A DNA stretch of 64,000 bases from contig NC_092562.1 of NCBI RefSeq assembly GCF_037975245.1, positions 14,891,521 through 14,955,520 on the forward strand. Direction: 5' to 3'. Within the stretch, counting starts at the first letter, position 1, and every line of letters starts with the position of its first letter. Shown here piece after piece: positions 36,737 through 46,783 of the stretch. The DNA is from Apostichopus japonicus. Lineage: Eukaryota; Echinodermata; Holothuroidea; Aspidochirotida; Stichopodidae. Both the position numbers and the translations under genes were made by a program. The notes under the pieces are model-generated. The model ran no database searches. It was given only the letters and a program-made list of their open reading frames with translations, and was not told the origin of the DNA.

Positions 36737-37938
36737 CACCTTCTGAAACCCAGTGCTTTAAGAATATTTGTCAAACTTTTCCATCAATTTTGCTCATACA
36801 GCTTTCTATATATACTGTAACCAAGGAGAATATCAACCTGCTTGGAGATCCTGACTGTTATCAACAAAGACTTTGGTTCAGCAAAAAGAACCTCCATCTT
36901 AAAATAATTCTTCCTTCTTTCCCCATACATAATGAATACTCCTTTTTTAATAAAAATGACAATTAAAATTAATGATCTGGTATGAAGCTTGTGTTACATT
37001 AGTTTTATTATCAAACTTATTCTGTGAGACTTTTAAATATTACTGACTGAAAATATTGACACTTCAAATAAGATGGTGCACCCATTCCCCCCAACCCCCC
37101 CCCCACCCTTTTGGGAATATATGTTTTTGGTCAGGTCTCATTTAAGATGTCTGCCACATTTGGAGAAGGAGCACATCAGCCTCATTTACATGTAATTAAT
37201 TTCTGTCTCCTTGTTGATCTAACTTACATCTAGAATTCGCTTCTCCTTTTCATTCATCTATCTCTCTCTCTGTGTCTCTGTCTCTCTTTCTTCATTCTTT
37301 GTTTTATCGTTAAGTAGCTGCCTACAGGAGCACATCAAGCGCAATTTCCTGTCTTGTCCTAAGATCTTAAACAAATTTAACCTCTAAAGTCTAATTTCCT
37401 CTCTGATTGATTAGATGGAATAAAAGTCTTCTAAAGTTAGTATAACGGTTTTTTGGTCTTTTGGTCCTATCTGAGGGTTGTTTGAAGCCAATAGGTTTAT
37501 TTACTTGTTACTTCTTTGCTCCAGTTTCATTAGTTATTACTGGTTAGGATGCAGGTGTCGATGATAGCAGATGGGGGGGGGTGGGGTTGTGGAGGGTGGG
37601 GAAGGTAAATACTAGAACATAATTAAGCAACTGATCCCTCTTTTGCTATTTCAGAGCTCCCTTTCGAACAAATGTGGACCGCTGACCATCTTTTACGGCC
37701 CACTGTGCCATTACCTATGTGGCTCAATATTAAAGCGTAACGCATTTCTTACTATGTTATTCATGAATGTCTTCAAAGAAGTGTCATAACATTCAGTAGA
37801 CATTTAGACTAAAAGACTAGAGAAATAAAACTGAGTCAAGGAGAAGAAGATGATGACGATGAAAGTGTATGTGGGTGTTGCTGTGCAGGTGCATCATTAT
37901 TCATGATGCAGGTAGAATGGGTGAAGGTGGTGATGGTG
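36737..37938. other. Non-coding stretch, nothing recognised
   Basis: Has a C-rich run near 37100, a CT simple repeat near 37258-37290 and a G run near 37575. No gene recognised. Confidence 0.5.
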
Positions 37939-38218
37939 GTGAGAGTGTAGTAATGACAATGGTGACAGCGGTGCCATATGTGGTGTCAGCACCTTGATGC
38001 AGCTAGTGGTGAGAGTGTTGTAATGACAATGGTGACAGTGGTGCCATATGTGATGTCAGCACCTTCATGCAGCTAGTGGTGAGAGTGTTGTAATGACAAT
38101 GGTGACAGTGGTGCCATATGTGATGTCAGCACCTTGATGCAGCTAGTGGTGAGAGTGTTGTAATGACAATGGTGACAGTGGTGCCATATGTGATGTCAGC
38201 ACCTTGATGTAGCTAGCG
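37939..38218 (+). repeat. 70-bp minisatellite, 4 copies
   Basis: The landmark GAGAGTGT recurs at 37941, 38011, 38081 and 38151, exactly 70 bp apart, with only a few substitutions. The unit includes GTAATGACAATGGTGACAG and GATGTCAGCACCTTGATGC. It is embedded in a broader GGTGGT-rich region to about 38640. Confidence 0.92.
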
Positions 38219-38820
38219 ATGGTAATTGTGGTGTTAATGGTGTGGTGAAGGTGAAAACATTCGAAAATCCGCCCTTTAAGTAAGACTGCCATTCATTTAT
38301 TGCCACTGGCCATCTCTGCACCTTTCAAGGTATTAGTCTGGAACATTAGCAGTGTAATCGGTACCTATGGTGATATGCAGGTGTAAGTGGTCATATTAGT
38401 GGTAGGGGTGGTGGTGATATTGATGCATGGTGGTGAGGATGGTGTAGCAGCACAAGTTCCATCAGTATCTTAGTAATACAGATACTATGGCAGTCAGTAC
38501 CATAGTGAAGTACGTGGTGGTGGTGGTGGTGGTCACTGATGATGAGGATGATGTGGTGGTGATCAGTCTACAGCGCCAGTGGGGTCTGTATCTTGGTAGT
38601 GATGTAGGGTGGTGATAATGGAAATGGTTAATTGTATGTGTCATCATGCGTTCTTATATTAGACAATACATGAAATGCTCTGCTAATTTCAAGAGTGTGA
38701 CATTCCTTTCTTCAAAGTATGACCACATTTAAAAATCTTGCCTTCCATGCTATTATTGACACATATAGTATCATAAATGCAATGGATTTTTTTTAATTTG
38801 CAACCAGGGAAGATGGAATG
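38219..38820. other. GGT/GAT-rich simple sequence and non-coding DNA
   Basis: Degenerate GGTGATG-type triplet repeats, densest near 38400-38430 and 38515-38590. Reverse-strand His/Thr/Ser-rich frames are by-products. Confidence 0.55.
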
Positions 38821-38985
38821 GAAATTTCATGTTCTTACACGTACTTGGTATATTTCCCCAAAAAATGTCAAACTTTCTCAAAATTTTATACTTGGCAATG
38901 ATTTGAAAATTTCATGATCTTACACTTACAGTACTTAGTATATTTCCCCCAAAAAATTCAAACTTTCTCAGATTGTTATGCTTTT
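38821..38985 (+). repeat. Tandem duplication of about 85 bp
   Basis: TTTCATGTTCTTACAC, GTATATTTCCCC and TCAAACTTTCTCA appear in the same order near 38826 and 38910, with small indels. Confidence 0.75.
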
Positions 38986-39419
38986 TGGCTATCATTTTCA
39001 CAATTATGCACAAAATATTCAACTAATCACATTCAGTTACAAATAGCATATAGTGTTATCCTAAACCATGAAATAAATTTAAAAATAAAAAATGCCCAAA
39101 AAATTAAAATAGAAATGCTAGGTAACATGAGTATGAGAATCATGGAAATGATGATAAAAAAAATGCCATTCAAGTACTGGATAGATGTAAAGGCCTGTTC
39201 GCTTGAGTAGCCATTAGAGTATTAGCTTTCGAACTTTATTCTCCAAGAATGGCTCGGAGACGTGTGCATTAATTTCTATGAGATGTTGTGGTGCTGAGAG
39301 TTACAGGTTATATTTTCATCCTGGGACTTGCCGTAAAATGTTCATAGTCTGATGAAAATTTTTAAACTGACTTTCCTCAAGGTCTTATCCCAGGGTTTGA
39401 ATTTTCTTCTTCTGCTTTA

Positions 39420-39835
39420 AAGGATCATGTTTAGCTTGTATGAAATAGAAATTTTTTTTACTCTCCACTCGGTTTTTCTGTCGATATTTTTAAGGTAGAA
39501 GTTAGCAGTGTTGACACTGTAGCTTAAGTGCCATCAAACCTCAATGATCCTGTTTAGCTTGTATAAAACAGATCTGTGTGAAGAATAACTCCCTTCCCCC
39601 CCCCCATGCCCACTCCCATCACACAAACAGCTAAGGAAAAACTTGCTCTGTCTCGAATATCGTAGTTTGAAAGTCATGTCTGGAATCAGAGTGTCACTTT
39701 TATAAATCTGTGATGTCATAAAGTACCAGTGTGATCTGAAATTTATTCACTTTCTCCGTGGTTTCTCCTTTGATAGTTTTCAAGGTACAATGCTAACCGT
39801 GTTGACACTGTAGCTTAAGTGCCATCATAATGCCT
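39420..39835 (+). repeat. Old duplication, second unit interrupted
   Basis: GATC-TGTTTAGCTTGTAT occurs near 39424 and 39547. GTGTTGACACTGTAGCTTAA followed by GTGCCATCA occurs near 39511 and 39810. The first unit is about 123 bp. The second carries roughly 160 bp of extra sequence between these two landmarks. Confidence 0.6.
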
Positions 39836-40082
39836 TGTAAAACAATCCCTAGATGTTTAGATTTGACTTTGCAAAAACCCTGGCTTGACATAAAGACAGA
39901 AAATTGAACATTTTAATGATTAAAGAAAACCCTTGCAAACATTGAAACACACGTGGGCTCTAGCTATGATGACATTTTGAGACTTGCCCAAGTCTGACAG
40001 CCTTGTTTGTGGAGGAACAAATTTAAACCTGTGATATCTTCCAAAATGAAATAAGATTGCTTCTCAGCTTCTCAGTTTAGAG

Positions 40083-40680
40083 CAGTGGCGTAACCAAGGG
40101 GTGGCCTGGGGGGTATGTGCCCTCCAAACAGAAAAATCATGCTCTCCCAGATTCAATTCGTTGTGTTAAAAAATATTCAAACAAAACTATTTTAACAAAG
40201 GACGAAACGTATTATGTTCATCAGTAAAACTTCTTTCCACAGACCATCACAATAACCAGTTGTTTTCTCCCTAACAAGGTCATAGAGTCCCCGGCCTGAA
40301 TCGCTAGTGCTTAAACTTCACTACTACCCAGCATGAATTGAAATTTTAATTTCAGCACTCTTATTTAAAAACATTATCAAAGCAAAAGGGTTAATTTCCA
40401 TTTTTGGTATTTATTTTTATCTGCCTCAATTAAAACATATATATCGGACAGACTGAGCCCGAAAATTCTTGAACATAAAGTTACTTCCAGTTTCAAAATA
40501 TAGCACCAGATTGCATCTAAGGACCCTTCTTTAATGAAAAATCTCTCAAAGGGGGACATCCCCACCCCATAGACCCCTCCTCCTCCAGTATGGCATTCAC
40601 AAATAAACATTGTGCCCCCCTAATTAGGTGCTGTGCCCTCCCTGTGCCCCCCAAGATTGAAATGTCTGGTGACGCCACTG
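40083..40680. mobile_element. hAT-like non-autonomous element, 598 bp
   Basis: The left end CAGTGGCGTAACCAAGG and reversed right end CAGTGGCGTCACCAG form terminal inverted repeats. Flanks are GTTTAGAG (40075-40082) and GTTTGGAG (40681-40688), an 8-bp duplication with one change. The interior at about 40500-40580 (AGCACCAGATTGCA, then CCCCACCCCATAGACCCCTC) resembles the right part of the 41338-44114 element. No transposase frame is seen. Confidence 0.75.
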
Positions 40681-40688
40681 GTTTGGAG

Positions 40689-41332
40689 AAGTAAAATGTT
40701 CATCATTGTTGTCCTTATCACATATTAGATCATTGATGATGGGTTGGGTTCCTGACGCCATTTAATATTGGACGATGGAGCTGTTACTTGGTCTGAGCAG
40801 CAGCTCCCTGGTTCAGCTTCAATGAATATCTTTAGATGTATATGTAAATATGTGTGCAAGAACTTCTTATAAAATTGTCAATAGATCATTGCACATACTT
40901 TGTTTAATTGAAATCACAGTATCACATCTTATAGCTCAATTAATAGTAGTCTGCAGGTTGTCAATTAGATGTGTGTCCCCTCCATGACATCGCAGATATC
41001 AAATATGACAACTGGGGTTTTTGAGTCTACCATTTTTATATTTTTAAAACTTAGATTCTCTTTAACACAGGTTAATACAATAGGCAGTCTTATCTCAGTC
41101 CAAATTCTGCAGACCCGTTTTTCTTTTGGTCAACATTGGGCAGTAACATGGTTCAGGTCTCCACCTGATATGTCATGAATAATATCATTTTTTGAGGAAA
41201 TATTAAACACAAAACATGTTAACAAAGTTTCCTTAAAACTTTTGCAACTGTGCTGAGATCAGAATCAGCTATTGATAGCCCTATATTTTTGAAAAATAAA
41301 GGTAAAAGATTGGGAGTTTTGTCGGGATATTT
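40689..41332. other. Non-coding stretch, nothing recognised
   Basis: Sequence between two DNA transposons; no gene or repeat recognised. Confidence 0.5.
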
Positions 41333-41860
41333 CTACTCAGGGGCGGATCCAGGGGGGGGCCCGGGCCCCCCCTTTTTGAAAATCCTGATTTTTTTTTTAC
41401 CGCGTTCGAGGGAAAGGGCCCCATGCGTGATCAGTGGCGTAGCTATGGGGGCCCTGGGGGGTCGAGGCCCCCATGAAATAGGCTGGCCCCCCACTGGCCC
41501 CCCACTGGGAATGGGGTAAAAAAAAATGTTGTAAAAAAATAAAAATAAGTGCGATTCACTTATATTTTTTGTTCAATAATTTGGGAAATAGAGTTACACA
41601 ATTATCTCGTCTGCATCTGGCAGAATAAGAAAATACAATATCTGTAGTAATCATGAGAATGGTCACACAGCATGGCAATGGTCGATGCGACGATTGCGAC
41701 CATATACCACGAACCTTGTTGTGCTGCGCGATATCGATATCTGCTGAAAATATGTTCAGTGCTTCCACCCAGCGCAACAATCTATCAAAAGATTGGCTCC
41801 GTTTGTACTGAGCCGAGGTATCAGGTTTTCATATATTGCCTCGAGTCAAATGAATATATG

Positions 41861-42590
41861 CAGGGGCGGATCCAGGGGGGTCCAGGGGGTCCGGACCCCC
41901 CTGATCTTGGCCCAAAAAAAAGAAAGAAAAAAAAAGAGAGAGAAAAAAAGAGAGAGAAAAAATAATTAAATTAAACGCCAATTTTAAACATGTAGGACGT
42001 CAGAAAAGCGGTTATCCTCACAAGTCATCCAGGTGTGTCTTTTCCGTCAAATGAACTATAGTGTGCACGCGTGCTACAGGTGCCAAAAGTGCCTAACGAT
42101 CTCAATTTTCAGACCGAAAAGTTTCAAAATTGAGGTGGTGTTCAAATTTTTTTGGGCGGTGAGGTTACAGAGCGGTAGGCTGCTAGGATGCGCTAACGAA
42201 TTTTTCATGAGCAAACCCCTCACCCTTCCAGAATCCTGGATCCGGCCCTGCATCAAACAGTGGTGACGGAACGGGAGGGGATTGGGGGCTAAAGGCATTA
42301 TGATTTTTGTATCATCTCAACTCATCTGATATGTAATACCATATTTCATAGATTGTTTTCTTCTCATCAATTGAGAACTTGCAGACATGAGATCCATATT
42401 TTCAGGCTAGGTACATGCTGCTTAGAATACTCGGGAAGTGCCGTTTCCGGCCATCCGGGGGGTTTGTGAAGCCAAAAATTTTCTTGTACGCTCCGCGCCA
42501 ACCGATGATGGCGCTCCGCTTAGATAGTCTTACGTTCAGGCGCGGCTGGACCAGTCAGACCCCCTGTCACAAATCCTGCATCCGCCCCCG
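41861..42590. mobile_element. Inner nested element B, GGCGGATCC ends, 5-bp duplication
   Basis: The left end CAGGGGCGGATCCAGG and reversed right end CGGGGGCGGATGCAGG are related. Exact ATATG flanks at 41856-41860 and 42591-42595. A second inward-facing terminus-like sequence, CCTGGATCCGGCCCTG, ends at 42250 without a matching partner, so B may be a composite. It carries the shared module 62 bp from its right end, plus extended similarity to the element at 48870 (42428-42528). Confidence 0.65.
42428..42528 (+). repeat. Shared subterminal module, copy 2 with extended arm
   Basis: The core at 42485-42528 reads TGTACGCTCCGCGCCAACC then GGCGCTCCGCTTAGATAGT. The extension CTCGGGAAG-GCCGTTTCC and GGCCATC-GGGGGG is shared, in reverse, with 48906-49015. 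Both copies would translate to a similar peptide (APRQPM-ALRLDS), but as shared DNA rather than a demonstrated protein. Confidence 0.8.
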
Positions 42591-42869
42591 ATATGTCATT
42601 GAATATTCCACAGAACAACTTTTTTATGCCCACGCAACTGTCGAAACGTGATTTTCACTACTGGTAGAGATATAAAATATTGGGAATTCTGAAATTCCTG
42701 CAAACATGCGGCTGTGCCTGTTCAATACTCACTACTGTATCGCCTTAAAAAAATGATGAGTGGAAATAGTTTCTCCAGGACCTTATCGTATCGTGGGTAT
42801 CGAGTGCGTCTGATATACGAACGTACGTAGTACGTACGTACGTCTATGATGATATGCACTGTACTGTAC

Positions 42870-43095
42870 TGATAAAAACATAGGTGAATTTCACTCCATG
42901 GGAGTGATCACTGAGCACATTCCGGTATAAGAGTGAATTTCCACTCCATTGGAGTAAATCTTAACTCCTAATAGAGCTATATTCACTCATATTAGGAGTG
43001 AGGGTTAACTCCAATAGAGTTAAATTTCACTGTTAATTTGAAGTGCGCCGAGTGATCACTCCAATGGAATGAAATCCACTCATTTGTTTTTAGAG
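42870..43095. mobile_element. Foldback (hairpin) MITE of about 225 bp
   Basis: The left arm 42870-42912 and the right arm 43051-43094 are complementary with a few mismatches (GTGAATTTCACTCC against GTGGATTTCATTCC, both followed by GGAGTGATCACT). Further inverted pairs occupy the middle (ATTCACTC, TTAACTCC, AGGAGTGA), so nearly the whole element folds back on itself. It sits inside element C. The target duplication is unclear. Confidence 0.7.
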
Positions 43096-43561
43096 TGTTG
43101 CTAGATATATGAAGAAGAAATTTACATACCAATACATGTTATCGGTCATCGAATGGCACAAAAAGCCAGATTCTGATGACAGCTGCCTCAAGAAACCCAA
43201 TAAATGGCCTAATTAGCACCGAGCCACCAATGTGGACCATTACCGAAACATCGATGCGTGTTAGTCTTCCATCCCCTTCCTCTAATGCTATTTAAGTCCA
43301 CATGTGGGCATATCCTGCAAATCTACCGGTAGCCCACAGGGGTTTGAGTTGGGAGAAAGGCCTTGACAGCTTGAAACGACAAATGATGCCAACTTCCCTC
43401 AAGTTAAAAGTCTGGCTGAGTTGGCAAGGCCAGTCAGCATGAAAGAGAAAAAACTTTTTTTGCATTTCTCTCACCAAAGTTGCACATCTTTTTGGTTGTT
43501 ATTTTGCCTCACAGGTGCCATCTCCTGCGATCTGGGGGGTGCTGAAATCTCAAATTTTCTC

Positions 43562-43604
43562 TGTACGCTCCGCGCCAACCAAGGTGGCGCTCCGCTTAGA
43601 TAGT
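43562..43604 (+). repeat. Shared subterminal module, copy 3
   Basis: TGTACGCTCCGCGCCAACC, short spacer, GGTGGCGCTCCGCTTAGATAG. Ends 73 bp from the right end of element C. Slightly shorter spacer than in the other copies. Confidence 0.75.
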
Positions 43605-44119
43605 AACCTCCGGCCCCCCACAAGAAAGAACAGCCCCCCATGGCCCCCCCACTCAAAAAATCCTAGCTACACCACTGTGCGTGTAATTTGTTGTAAAATA
43701 AATTTGCAAAAAGAGTACACCATCATTCTGATAAAGTGAAGGTGAGAGGGGCACTCTGACTGCATCAATAGTCTCCGACTGGAAGGGGGCATCCAAGATG
43801 AAATGGCCTGGAGTAGCCTGGCAAAAAGTAGTTTGCACCACCACCTACTCCCCAAAGACGTAAATCCCAGCTCATTGCTCGAAATTGCAAATATATGCCC
43901 GGCAAACCATGAATACATGATTTATTGGAAATAAATTTTACTCCAAACTTTCACGAAAAGTAGCACCAGATTGCACCGAGGACCTCCATATTTTGTGAAA
44001 TTTTCCAAAGGTGAGGGGGGCACCCACTCCTCTTAGACCCCTCCCCCAGGACGACGATTAGGCATTTCCCATCTGGGCCCCCCCCCCTTCGGCGAAATCC
44101 TGGATCCGCCACTGCTACT

Positions 44120-46742
44120 ATTTGAAATCTGGTCGGATCATTCTGTCATCCTCTTGTCAGTCAATTGATCGTTCTCTATGCTTTCCAATATTCTGCAAGA
44201 TAACGAGACGAACAGGTACACGTTCATTTGATTACGAACAGGAACATTTTTCTTTAAACAAACTGGATTTTCGTTTGGTTTTGTTTGCATTTTTTTTCTA
44301 GAGATTTTCCCTGACATGACCAAGCTGCTCAGCGCTTCTGGGCAAACATGAATATTTATACAGTAAAGTGTTATTTGGGGCAATTAAATGGACCTCTCGC
44401 TTGTTCATAATTGAAATTTGTCTTTTGAGTTAGCTCAGAACAAACAAAACTCTATGCTAACTGGATGGAGGAGATATAAAACTATGTTGTTGAAAGGGAG
44501 AAAAAATATCATTAAAGTTTTTTGGTTTTCCAGTAGATAAGATGTTTCCAGAATATGGAAGTCATAAATCAATTTTCCTTTTTAATTACAGTTACAAAAT
44601 ATAGTTTTTGTCATGCCCAATTAAATCTTTTCTCCTAGATTTACATTTCACAATTTATAAAAAAAATCGACCCATTTTGACGATTTTCATTTTAATCCGT
44701 AATGCCATATATAGTACAACTAGTACCAATGTGAACATGCCATATAGGCCTATGCCCTTTAGGATTATCCAGCTTGGCTGTATTGAATATTAAGAGAAAC
44801 TCTGATATAGACAAGGAGAAAGTTGTTAGCCAGTTTGCCACCTGTGAGAGTGTCAACAGGCGCCATCCTGCCCTTCATTCACGAAAAGATTCACCATTTG
44901 TTACTTTTGATGTCGCCATATATATCTGGCAACACTTTTACTTTTAATCACGTTTTCAAATACACAACTAGTCGTGGGATAATAACCCATAAATATTGCA
45001 CCAAATTAAATCTAGGCGCTTTATAAAAATCCCCTCCCCTTAGACCCTTCCCCCAGGCCCCCCCTCACTTTCAGACATAAAATCCCACCCCTACCATGAT
45101 GTAATTTCAGTCTGGAAATGCCACCAGCTGCTTTAAAGATGATTATAAAGGTAAACTTTACCCTATACGTGCTCCCCTAAATAGAAAATGTAACGCTGTC
45201 TGAGGAATAAGAACGTGTATGACCAAAGTAGTCTGCGTTTAATGGGGGGTGAAATAGAGTTATTGAAGTGACGGAATCTAAGGATTCCAGTCTTAAATCT
45301 CGGTCAAAAAGGTTTCACCGATATTCTATCAAAGCAATTTATGTGGAAATCCAGTCAAAGCAGCACTTTTAGTTTTCCTTGATGTTTTTAAAGTCTATTA
45401 TTTTTTTAATTTTTCACGTTTAATTATTTGGTGTCTGCGGGATTCAGCCAAAGAAAACCCTTTGAGGTCCAATTGACATATTTCAAGTATTTATACCTTT
45501 TGGAATCTGGTCACCCAATTTACCAAAAAATGAACGGTTGTTATTTAAAGTAAAGTGGCGTTAACGATCGAACTTATACATGCTCCCTCGATTGTTTTAA
45601 AAAATGAATATTACATGTTTAGTAACTAATGTCTCTAATTACCTCTAAACAGTTCGGCAATCTTAAAAGATTGTAGTGATCAAATGGAAAAAAGTTTAAG
45701 AAAAGTTAGATCAAAAGTGTACCATTATGAGACTCAAAATTGTTTTTTTTAATTAAAGGCCTTTTATTTGGAATTTTGTAACCAAATTGTATTGGCCAGT
45801 AAATTGGTGTAAATATAAGGTCCCCAGTCATACAGTCCTTCAGAATTGAACAGTCCCCAGTCAAACTACCAGTCCCATCTCCCCTCTCTCCCTCAACCCC
45901 ACCCATCCCTTTGTTTTTCCTTGGTGGAAAGAAAAGGTTATCAGATTTAAACAATTGCTATTGTTTCCAAGCAACACATATAACACTGTAAGTGAGTTAT
46001 TGGTGATTGGAGTTTACTCAGAATTATGTTGTCAATCAATGTTTTAAATATATTTACTAAGAAGACTTGAAATTAGTATTTCATTTCAAACTCTTAATGT
46101 CTTCACAACACTTTTGTTTCTGGTAAATACTTTTTCATTGAGTAAATGATAAGTCATCTTTGAAGAGAGATATTTTGTATTCATTATATGAAATGAAACA
46201 TATTGCTTGTGAATTTCAATTGATATAATTTTGATAAATTATTTTAATTCAATAAATTATTTTAATTAACAAAATCACCTCACAAAGCTGCTAAACTGCA
46301 CTCTGCCCAAAGATGACAATTAACGCCATTTGTCCTTGAGAACCGTGCTTGTGTTCTGCAAACAAGTTATTTTGGGTCATAACAGTCTTCAAGTTCTTGA
46401 ATTGATTTTTTTTTTGTATTGCTTATATAAGGAGCGGAAGAAACTGTCTTTTTTACAATAGGTCGAATATAGTCCTAGGTGTCACTTCGATTGATCGTCC
46501 TCTTGTAAGGGCAAAAAATTGTAAAAACTAAGAATTTCATAAAAACTACATGTAATTATTTACTTCTTTAAGTTGGTTTTTAGGCTGTATATAAGAAAAT
46601 TTAATTTTGTACCTTAAAGTTATCCATAAAGAGAATCTTGATTTGATTTATTTCACACCAAACTACAAATAATAATATTTTTCTTGCATTTTTTTGCTGT
46701 CTTAAGTTTAGATGCGTCCTTAATCTGTTTTCATGTCAGTTT
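44120..46742. other. Non-coding stretch with one transposon-like scrap
   Basis: Mostly AT-rich and featureless. At about 44997-45075, GCACCAAATT and CCCCTCCCCTTAGACCC resemble the right part of element A and the middle of the 40083 element, so this is probably an eroded relative. Confidence 0.45.
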
Positions 46743-46783
46743 GCCTTTGAAGAAAATCTTACTAGGTTTCAAAAACATCAGGG
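46743..46783 (+). ncRNA. Decayed Penelope-type hammerhead motif
   Basis: GCCTTTGAAGAAAATCTTAC, then TAGGTTTCAAAAACATCAGGG: the same order of blocks as the motif at 6693-6735. Stem II is broken and GAAAC has become CAAAAAC. Almost certainly inactive. Confidence 0.4.

Larger units (their letters stand above)
41432..43677. mobile_element. Middle nested element C, CAGTGGCGTAGCTA ends
   Basis: The left end CAGTGGCGTAGCTA and reversed right end CAGTGGTGTAGCTA differ at one of 14 bases. Flanks are TGCGTGAT (41424-41431) and TGCGTGTA (43678-43685), which agree at six of eight positions. It lies inside element A and itself holds element B and a hairpin MITE. A copy of the shared module ends 73 bp from its right end. 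No transposase domain was recognised in the 2.2 kb. Confidence 0.7.
41338..44114. mobile_element. Outer nested element A, GGCGGATCC ends, 5-bp duplication
   Basis: The left end CAGGGGCGGATCCAGG and reversed right end CAGTGGCGGATCCAGG differ at one of 16 bases. CTACT flanks both sides (41333-41337 and 44115-44119). Removing the inner element C with its duplication leaves about 520 bp, so A is a short non-autonomous element. Its right part carries AGCACCAGATTGCACC and CTCTTAGACCCCTCCCCC, as in the element at 40083-40680. CAG-type ends suggest hAT-like DNA transposons; the 5-bp duplication is shorter than usual. Confidence 0.72.

Noticed and set aside
42415-42651. Conserved peptide APRQPM-ALRLDS shared with 48825-49046 as evidence of a transposase
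   Set aside because: The similarity is at DNA level, also occurs in copies with other frames (43562-43604, 2020-2063), and includes non-coding flanks.
43164-43252. Hammerhead-like CTGATGA ... CGAAACATC near 43.17-43.25 kb
   Set aside because: The sequence between the boxes does not form a convincing stem II, and the GAAACAUC end lacks the C-G pair of the minimal stem III.
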